Shown: positions 1-4,962 of the stretch, piece after piece
Position numbering within the stretch: the stretch's first letter is position 1
How the letters are laid out: every line of letters begins with the position of its first letter
Assembly: GCA_004525825.1 (NCBI GenBank)
Contig: SPBY01000131.1
Coordinates: 1-7,306, forward strand
From: Bacteroidia bacterium
GTDB taxonomy: Bacteria > Bacteroidota > Bacteroidia > Bacteroidales > GCA-2748055
Length of the DNA: 7,306 nt
Direction of reading: 5' to 3'
The notes under the pieces: model-generated
Databases searched by the model: none
What the model was told of the DNA's origin: nothing
Seen by the model: the letters and a program-made list of their open reading frames with translations, nothing else
Made by a program: the position numbers and the translations under genes

Positions 1-174
1 ATTTAAAGTATCTCCGTTAAAACGTTGAAAAGTAGTAAACCCAATTCCCGGATTGGTCAGGACATCATGAATTTCAGACGGCCTGACTAGAACTGTTTCA
101 ATTTCTCTATATTCCTGACAGAAACCTGTTATATGGAATGTAAACATTACTCCAGCTAGGATAATAATCTTCAT
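1..174 (-). CDS. Exported DUF4832-like putative glycosidase, N-terminal fragment
   Basis: The reading frame opens with ATG at 174-172 and stays open to the window edge, giving 58 codons; the rest of the gene lies outside. Residues 1-19 are a Sec-type signal peptide (Lys2, then a hydrophobic run, cleavage probably near FCQ at 18-20). The mature start contains the segment RPSEIHDVLTNPGIGFTTFQ (31-50), followed by RFNGD. I associate the NPGxGF-xTFQRFNGD pattern with the start of DUF4832/GH42-like TIM-barrel proteins of Bacteroidota, which are putative carbohydrate-active enzymes of unproven specificity. That family call is from memory of the motif and rests on a short stretch; the existence of the gene is much surer than its function. 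There is no Shine-Dalgarno sequence before the ATG. The gene points away from the M55 gene, and the space between holds an outward-facing pair of identical boxes (221-290). Confidence 0.75.
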   Translation of the reverse strand, partial: MKIIILAGVMFTFHITGFCQEYREIETVLVRPSEIHDVLTNPGIGFTTFQRFNGDTLN

Positions 175-220
175 TTTCGTTTCAAGATTAAGGTAATTTT
201 ATATTGTCGGCATACTTCTC

Positions 221-290
221 TTAAAGGTAGAACAAAAATGAGCAAATGCAGTTCATTAATTGTGAATACGCGTTGTTTTTTTACCTTTAA
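221..290. repeat. 9-bp inverted repeat with outward-facing TACCTTTA boxes
   Basis: TTAAAGGTA at 221-229 is the exact reverse complement of TACCTTTAA at 282-290, with 52 bp between the arms. Each arm read outward gives TACCTTTA, close to the Bacteroidota -7 promoter element TAnnTTTG. The left arm would drive the minus-strand gene starting at 174 and the right arm the plus-strand structured region and M55 gene. The symmetry is directly visible; its use as paired -7 boxes or as an operator is inference. Confidence 0.4.
260..289 (+). promoter_or_regulatory. Possible Bacteroidota-type promoter, rightward
   Basis: ATTG at 259-262 matches three of four bases of the -33 element TTTG. It is followed, 19 bp later, by TACCTTTA at 282-289, which matches five of the six fixed positions of the -7 element TAnnTTTG. 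Spacing of about 19-21 bp is usual for the primary sigma factor of this phylum. A transcript would begin near 295 and run through the structured segment 329-405, the hairpin at 424-450 and possibly on into the M55 gene. Short degenerate boxes occur by chance in A/T-rich DNA, so this is suggestive only. Confidence 0.3.
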
Positions 291-301
291 ATACCAGGTA
301 A

Positions 302-418
302 ACAGTTGCATCTGGTCTGTATTGGTATGCGAATAACCGAGGCCCGATAGGGATGGGGAAGAAGACTGCGGTACCCGAGTGGCTCGATTGGGCTCCGGAC
401 ATTGCTGACGATAAATAG
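302..418 (+). pseudogene. Possible 3' remnant of a coding sequence
   Basis: After an in-frame stop at 299-301, a plus-strand frame without a usable early start codon runs 38 codons to TAG at 416-418. Its last residues look protein-like (GMGKKTAVPEWLDWAPDIAD around 350-409). The third codon positions from about 311 on are rich in G and C, unlike the A/T-rich DNA on both sides. It could therefore be the tail of a gene otherwise deleted from this site. Against this, the stretch is short, no family is recognised, and the same bases explain themselves as an RNA helix (329-405). An internal ATG at 353-355 would give only 21 residues. Confidence 0.2.
329..405 (+). ncRNA. Candidate structured RNA or structured 5' leader
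   Basis: This G+C-rich island in an A/T-rich gap folds into a long helix. Positions 337-348 pair with 387-398, eleven of twelve pairs forming with one A-C mismatch (340/395) and two G-U pairs (346/389, 341/394). After a 2x2 internal loop the helix continues with 332-334/401-403, a bulged G331 and 329-330/404-405. A second hairpin (CGAG 376-379 with CTCG 383-386, loop UGG) abuts the 3' arm directly, and GGG 350-352 could alternatively pair with CCC 374-376. The G-U pairs exist only in plus-strand RNA (they become C-A on the other strand), so the fold favours rightward transcription, in line with the possible promoter at 260-289. It could be a free small RNA or part of a long leader of the M55 gene. 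I recognise no known RNA family. A competing reading is a decayed coding remnant at 302-418. Confidence 0.3.
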
Positions 419-423
419 TATGG

Positions 424-450
424 TTGAAGGTTTAAACGAGAAACCTTTGA
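424..450 (+). other. Stem-loop downstream of the structured segment
   Basis: AAGGTTT at 427-433 and AAACCTT at 441-447 form a perfect seven-pair stem with a seven-base loop. On the plus strand it can be lengthened by G426-U448, U425-G449 and U424-A450, which again favours rightward transcription. No T-run follows, so it is not a standard intrinsic terminator. It may cap the 3' end of a small RNA or form part of a leader. Between it and the M55 gene (451-656) I see only A/T-rich DNA, an 11-bp palindrome TGTCAATGACA at 485-495 and an in-frame upstream extension of the M55 frame from 558. Confidence 0.35.
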
Positions 451-656
451 GTGAATGATCTGATTTCTGCCTGGGAATATGAACTGTCAATGACAATCAG
501 ATTCTGGCAAAACAAATTAAATAGAATCATTTTTTCACTTTATTAAAAAGAAGACTTATGAAACATGCGGCAGATTGGCTTATCAGGTTCATCAAAATAG
601 AAGAAGATCAGTGGTTTATATATTTTTGCCAGAAGGTAATGGCAACTGCAGAATCT

Positions 657-1487
657 ATGAAAGTCCGGTTTCAGCTGGCTCTATTGTTATTACTATTCGT
701 TGTTGCAAATCCTGTGTCAGCACAAAAGAAGATCTATATTTTAACAGATCTGGAAGGGGTGAGTGGTGTGTATAAGTTTGCTCAGACCCGTGAGAAGGAT
801 ACACCCTTGAATATCAAGGCATGTGAGTATTTTATGGACGACCTTTCTGCGGTGATCCGTGGTTTGAAGGATGGTGGAGCCACTGAAATACTGGTGATCG
901 ACGGACATGGAAATCAATGTGTAATTCCCCATATGATGGAGCCTGGAGCAAAATACCTAACCGGTGTGCCGAGACCCAGTACATATTGGGGACTGGATAG
1001 CTCATGGGTTGGCATGGTTCAATTTGGCGCTCATGCAATGAATGGCACCGAAGATGGGGTGTTACACCACACAATGTCATCAAAGTCTGAGAGCAAATAT
1101 TGGTATAATGGCATTGAAGTTGGGGAGGTGGTCCAATGCGCAACAATTGCTGGATATTATGGAATCCCAACTATTTTGGTGACGGGAGATGAAGCAGTTT
1201 GCAGGGAAACAAAACGATTCCTGGGTAATGCTTGTGTAACTGTTGCCGTAAAAAAAGGAATTTCCCGTGAAGCAGCTATACTTTACCCTTTTGAGGAAAC
1301 TCGTAAAGCGCTTTACGAAGGAGCCAGAAGAGCAATGGAAGCTATCCCTGATTGCAAACCTTTTACAATGGATCTCCCTGTGAAAGGAAAGATGCAATAC
1401 CTGAAACTGGATTCTGATGCATCTGAACCAAAGCTAGTTACTAAAGAGGCTATATTTAGCGATCCACGTGATATTTTGAAATTTTAA
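657..1487 (+). CDS. Periplasmic M55 family (DppA-like) zinc aminopeptidase
   Basis: The family member studied best, Bacillus subtilis DppA, is a cytoplasmic, self-compartmentalising D-stereospecific aminopeptidase with two zinc ions. Counting from the ATG at 657, all its ligands are recognisable: Asp31 and Glu33 (TDLEGVSG), His84 (DGHGN), His126 (FGAHAMNG) and Glu154 (NGIEVGE), with the catalytic His most likely His138 (LHHTMSS). Spacings match DppA to within one or two residues, and the length (276 aa) is close to its 274. Residues 1-22 are a clear Sec signal peptide (LALLLLLFVVANPVSA before QKK), so this copy should act in the periplasm. The frame is open further upstream to an ATG at 558 preceded by an A-rich AAGAAG leader. 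That longer form (309 aa) would bury the signal behind 33 residues, so I prefer 657, though neither start has a convincing ribosome-binding site. The natural substrate is probably D-Ala-containing peptides, perhaps from peptidoglycan (inference). No dipeptide transporter adjoins it. Confidence 0.9.
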   Translation: MKVRFQLALLLLLFVVANPVSAQKKIYILTDLEGVSGVYKFAQTREKDTPLNIKACEYFMDDLSAVIRGLKDGGATEILVIDGHGNQCVIPHMMEPGAKYLTGVPRPSTYWGLDSSWVGMVQFGAHAMNGTEDGVLHHTMSSKSESKYWYNGIEVGEVVQCATIAGYYGIPTILVTGDEAVCRETKRFLGNACVTVAVKKGISREAAILYPFEETRKALYEGARRAMEAIPDCKPFTMDLPVKGKMQYLKLDSDASEPKLVTKEAIFSDPRDILKF

Positions 1488-1489
1488 TT

Positions 1490-1508
1490 TAGCATAACAG
1501 TGATGCTA
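1490..1508. terminator. Weak stem-loop between convergent genes
   Basis: TAGCAT at 1490-1495 and ATGCTA at 1503-1508 form a six-pair stem with a seven-base loop. It sits in the 27-bp gap between the ends of the M55 gene and the hydrolase gene. The stem is short and A/T-rich. No T-run follows on the plus strand; on the minus strand it is followed by an A/T-rich stretch. It could act weakly as a bidirectional terminator, but position is the main argument. Confidence 0.3.
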
Positions 1509-1514
1509 TAAAGA

Positions 1515-3683
1515 TTACCAATGGATGAGATTGATAATAGAACTCTCAAATAGACCATCTACGTCAGTGACGAGATTAAAATTCCCGGGAACACCTTTTT
1601 CTGAATAGATGCTGAGCGGGAAGCGCATGCTTCTTTTGACTTTTGCTTCAACAGCAATCATACCATCACCCGACAGCGGCTCTATAATAAGCACTTTCCG
1701 GGGGCATAATCCGGCTATCAGGTCAGGCAGATCATATTCACCAATGGCTCCCGGAACGGTAAAAGGAATATATCTCGGATTATAGAGCCGGGTTGTAGCA
1801 ATATCCGTGTAACTTATAAAAGGTCTGATCAGGCATATGTTTTTAATATCGGGTTCGAATACGGCAGCATGCAGCAACTCGCTGCCAAGTGGTCCGATGG
1901 CAAGCGCTGAAATCCCTGAATATTCTTTGAGACCGTACTTTATGAAATGGACTACCCTGACAATGTCTTCAGCCCTGAGACCCACATTGGTTTTTCCGGC
2001 CAGGACTGCGGCAAACCACTGGTTATAGGAAGTGCTGTCAATGTAGGAATCACCCTTCAGGTAACCCGGTCCCATGCTGCCAATACCAGGAAGATCAGCT
2101 AACAATACAGAATAGCCTTCTCTAACCAGGGCATGCGCCAGGCTATCCTGGTTGACAGCATGCTCCATACCTTCGGTATCCAGAATTAAAATGATCTCTT
2201 TTTTTGACTGTTCCGCAGGCAAAAGCAAGACTGCAGGAAGCACGTAATCACCACTGCCAGGAACCAGATACTTTTCCAGTGTATAAGCGGGATGTACATA
2301 ACGTCCTGAAAATACAGGGTCTCCGAAATGATCCGGGTAGTCAAACGCCGAGTACCTGATCGCACGGGAGACTATCGTTTCAATATGCCTGGAATGATCG
2401 TCCCGGGATAATTCCAGACTTTCCATTTGCCTCCGGACTACGGCGCTGTTCAGTGAAAATACTGACTGCCCGTTAAAAGAGGTAACCGTCTGTCCAGATT
2501 GGGTTATTTGTAATTCTTCAGGGCCCGGTACTTTCACCTGCAGGTCCTCCGGACTACCTGGATTCTCCAGGTATTTCTGAAAAAAGGCATACATCGCTTC
2601 CCGGGTTTTTTTGGTTGATGCGTGCACAGTGTCATCTTCCATCAGGATCAGCTTTTCTTCTGCATCCAGGGCATCATATATCCTTTTAGCTTCCATATAA
2701 CTCTCCCTGGTACCCTGTATGCTGAAAATGTCACGGGTGGTGCCGATGATCATTGTGGGTTTGGGTGCCCTTGCTTCAATGAAATCAGCGTGATCAAGTC
2801 CTTCACCAATCATTTTGTAAAGATTCTGTTCAGCACACTGGGGCCCTATTGATTTATAGATGTATTCATAGCTGGTTATATAACACTCCGGAGCTGTTGC
2901 AAGGATGCGATCGTCCAGGGCTCCTAAATAGGCCGTTATGTTCCCCCCTCCGGACCTGCCGGTCATACCAATCCGGTCCGGATCTATCTCTTCACGGGTA
3001 AGCAGGTAATCAATGCCCCGGATGACATCCCAGATAAAATACTTTGCGGTTGAATATCCCGAAATCAGGCACTGTGCTCCTGCATATGAGTGCTCATGAT
3101 CCGGAATGGGGAATCTTGGTTTCTCTTTTTGTTGATCCCAATATTCGTATCGCTCCCCCTGGCCCATGGGGTCGATTGTAAAAACTATAAAGCCTTTTTT
3201 TACGAGATTGACAATAATATGTTGATATATATTGACCCTGAATCCGTCCACACTGTGTCCGCATGCATAAAAAATGGCCGGGGCTTTTTCCGTCATCCCA
3301 TCTGGAATATACAATGCCCCCGTAACATAATAACCGGGGATTGATTCATAAATGGTTTTTTCAATCCTGTATCCATCTTGCTGTGAAATCCCTGTAATTT
3401 GTGCATTCAGTGAAGTTTTATCGGGAAACTGCCCTATGATCTGAGACAATTTTTTCCGGACCAGCGATTGCCTATCCAGCCAGTCCGTTCTGGTAATTAA
3501 ACTGCCGACCTCTATTTTTCTTGATTCCAGTTGATCGTGAGCAACTGAATAGAAATGTTTGTAGAGTGAGTTTTCAATATCTGAATAATATTGCCAGTAA
3601 TTAAATTGTGAAATATCATCCTGCGCCAGCACAGGGAAAAGGATGGATAAAAATAATGCAGAGGTGATCAATATGCGACTCAT
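1515..3683 (-). CDS. Exported two-domain alpha/beta-hydrolase (acetylxylan esterase-like)
   Basis: This 722-residue protein has a Sec signal peptide (1-20, ending PVLA before QDD) and should work in the periplasm or outside. Residues about 110-375 form an alpha/beta-hydrolase domain of the acetylxylan-esterase/dienelactone-hydrolase/S9-like group. Visible are the oxyanion-side strand ending ACGHSVDG (140-147), DPMGQGER (171-178), the nucleophile elbow GRSGGGN with Ser244, the probable acid Asp318 (GTTRD) and the probable catalytic His354 (DTVHAS). Residues about 440-722 repeat the fold: ALLLADLPG-like strand (VLLADLPGIG, 526-535) and a segment at the elbow position reading AIGPLGSELLHAA (595-607). 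There the nucleophile Ser is missing, so this half is probably a non-catalytic repeat used for substrate shape or assembly. Esterase action on acylated glycans or sugar esters is the likeliest role; the exact substrate is unknown. It converges on the M55 gene and diverges from the lipoprotein gene across 43 bp. Confidence 0.88.
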   Translation of the reverse strand: MSRILITSALFLSILFPVLAQDDISQFNYWQYYSDIENSLYKHFYSVAHDQLESRKIEVGSLITRTDWLDRQSLVRKKLSQIIGQFPDKTSLNAQITGISQQDGYRIEKTIYESIPGYYVTGALYIPDGMTEKAPAIFYACGHSVDGFRVNIYQHIIVNLVKKGFIVFTIDPMGQGERYEYWDQQKEKPRFPIPDHEHSYAGAQCLISGYSTAKYFIWDVIRGIDYLLTREEIDPDRIGMTGRSGGGNITAYLGALDDRILATAPECYITSYEYIYKSIGPQCAEQNLYKMIGEGLDHADFIEARAPKPTMIIGTTRDIFSIQGTRESYMEAKRIYDALDAEEKLILMEDDTVHASTKKTREAMYAFFQKYLENPGSPEDLQVKVPGPEELQITQSGQTVTSFNGQSVFSLNSAVVRRQMESLELSRDDHSRHIETIVSRAIRYSAFDYPDHFGDPVFSGRYVHPAYTLEKYLVPGSGDYVLPAVLLLPAEQSKKEIILILDTEGMEHAVNQDSLAHALVREGYSVLLADLPGIGSMGPGYLKGDSYIDSTSYNQWFAAVLAGKTNVGLRAEDIVRVVHFIKYGLKEYSGISALAIGPLGSELLHAAVFEPDIKNICLIRPFISYTDIATTRLYNPRYIPFTVPGAIGEYDLPDLIAGLCPRKVLIIEPLSGDGMIAVEAKVKRSMRFPLSIYSEKGVPGNFNLVTDVDGLFESSIINLIHW

Positions 3684-3726
3684 GTGAATTATCTATATTT
3701 TTACAAGTAAAATAAACCATAAACAG
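3684..3726. promoter_or_regulatory. Short divergent promoter region
   Basis: Only 43 bp separate the start codons of the minus-strand hydrolase and the plus-strand lipoprotein, so any promoters must overlap each other or lie partly in the coding regions. TATATTTT at 3694-3701 resembles a rightward -7 element (TAnnTTTG), but no -33 TTTG is found at the right distance and it would leave a leader of about 20 bases. No ribosome-binding site is visible on either side. Shared control of the two genes is plausible from geometry alone. Confidence 0.3.
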
Positions 3727-4962
3727 ATGAAACGCAACTTTATTCTTAAGAGTAAGGGCATACAATTAATTATTAGTCTCCTGTCTTCAATGATCATGTT
3801 ATCTTCCTGCACTAAAACAAAACCGATTTTAAGTTTTTCAGTGACAGAAACAGCGGGATTACCCCGTATGCATGCATACGTTGAAATAAAGGTATCAGCA
3901 GACAGATCATCTGAGATTTCTAATAGTATATGCATCAAAGAAAAAGATAGCAGCAGACTTATCAGAGGTCAGGTCCTGGATTCGATGGTCCAATCTTCCG
4001 CAGATAAGGTCTATACCTGTCTTTTCCCGGTATCCATTGAAGCAAATGAAACGAAGATGTATGAAGTGGTCTGTGGCAAAGGGCCGCTCCATGAAGAACA
4101 ATTGAAGTCTGACGGGACCCCACTGAATTTGAAAGTAGAAAATTCATTTTTTATTGCCGATTTAACGGATATAAAGGCCACTCCTGATAATGGTTTAGGA
4201 TCGGGACAACTAGCTGGTTTGGTACTTAAGCAATTCCAGGACCAATTATTGCAACGCTCACATATTAATATGCACTGGGCCCCGAATTTTCAGAAAGAAG
4301 AGCTTAACTATAAAACTTTCGGGCATATCAAAGAGCCTGACTCCCTCCTCATAAAGAATGGTCCCTATCTGACTACCATTTATAAATCGGGTTTTGTGGA
4401 TGATTACAATGAAATCCGTATCAATTACAAATATGAGTTCTATGCCGGACTTCCATATTTCATATTCACCTCGGAAATGAGGATGGAAGAAAATATTGAA
4501 CTTTTCTTTCTGAGAAATGACGAAATGACAATGGATAGCTTATTCACACATGTGATGTTTCTTCACCCTGATGGTGAGATGAATATCATTGGTCTTTACG
4601 AAGGTAATAATATTGAAGAGCTGGCAGAGAACCCAATCCGCGATGACGCAACCTGGGTGTGCTTCTTTCATGATGAGCTAAAATATGGATTTGGAAGCAT
4701 ACGACTGGAATACGACAACACGAATATGGATGGTCAACCATCTCCCTTATACGAAAACCATACAAAAATATCTATCAGTGCAAATAACGGGCGATACTGG
4801 AACCGGAGATTGATCCATGATCAAATTTCTCATGTGCCGAAAGGGAGCCGATATTACGAAAAGAACGCTTATCTGGTGTTTAATGTTATCCAGGGAGAAC
4901 CATCAGAAGAAATCAATGCATTTCATAAACAGCTGACCCATCCACTGCAAATTCAATATTAA
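3727..4962 (+). CDS. Unrecognised secreted lipoprotein, possibly glycan-active
   Basis: I do not recognise this 411-residue protein with confidence. The N-terminus is a lipoprotein signal: basic residues at 2-10, a hydrophobic stretch, then lipobox LSSC with the lipidated Cys28, so the mature protein should be membrane-anchored outside the cytoplasm. The rest has no membrane segments and alternates hydrophobic and polar residues in the manner of beta-strands. The start of the mature chain (FSVTETAGLPRMHAYVEIKV, 37-56, then a RGQVLDS at 80-86) recalls the beginning of beta-rich PcRGLX/YetA-type glycan-active proteins, where a similar N..G..R...V pattern opens a RIFT-barrel domain. The middle (FYAGLPYFIFTSEM, 238-250 region, and FLRNDEMTMDSLFTHVMF, 261-278) looks like a jelly-roll or supersandwich core. 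These fold ideas are inference. It diverges from the esterase-like gene and its stop overlaps that of the DoxX fusion gene, so it sits among envelope carbohydrate genes. Confidence 0.85.
   Translation: MKRNFILKSKGIQLIISLLSSMIMLSSCTKTKPILSFSVTETAGLPRMHAYVEIKVSADRSSEISNSICIKEKDSSRLIRGQVLDSMVQSSADKVYTCLFPVSIEANETKMYEVVCGKGPLHEEQLKSDGTPLNLKVENSFFIADLTDIKATPDNGLGSGQLAGLVLKQFQDQLLQRSHINMHWAPNFQKEELNYKTFGHIKEPDSLLIKNGPYLTTIYKSGFVDDYNEIRINYKYEFYAGLPYFIFTSEMRMEENIELFFLRNDEMTMDSLFTHVMFLHPDGEMNIIGLYEGNNIEELAENPIRDDATWVCFFHDELKYGFGSIRLEYDNTNMDGQPSPLYENHTKISISANNGRYWNRRLIHDQISHVPKGSRYYEKNAYLVFNVIQGEPSEEINAFHKQLTHPLQIQY

Noticed and set aside
238..336. Plus-strand frame of 32 codons beginning ATG at 238.
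   Set aside because: The translation is Cys/aromatic-rich with no protein-like pattern, overlaps the promoter-like boxes and has no ribosome-binding site.
370..398. A short match to the 5' half of serine tRNAs (GGTACCCGAGTGGCT).
   Set aside because: The D-arm-like part can pair (CCC with GGG), but no anticodon stem, no T-arm with a GGTTCGAATCC-like core and no matching acceptor 3' strand follow.
420..458. Twelve-residue open frame (ATG 420, stop 456-458) enclosing the stem-loop, as a possible leader peptide.
   Set aside because: No ribosome-binding site, no run of regulatory codons and no paired antiterminator were seen; a frame this short is expected by chance.
485..495. Palindrome TGTCAATGACA upstream of the M55 gene as an operator.
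   Set aside because: Five-base arms are too short to support without a second copy or a known regulator; kept only as a remark.
287..496. Minus-strand frame of 69 codons across the structured region.
   Set aside because: Composition is unlike the genuine proteins here, there is no leader, and it is explained as the antisense of the G+C-rich segment.
1080..1397. Long minus-strand frame opposite the M55 gene (similar shadows opposite the other genes).
   Set aside because: These frames overlie well-supported proteins, have unnatural composition and lack leaders; they are antisense shadows.
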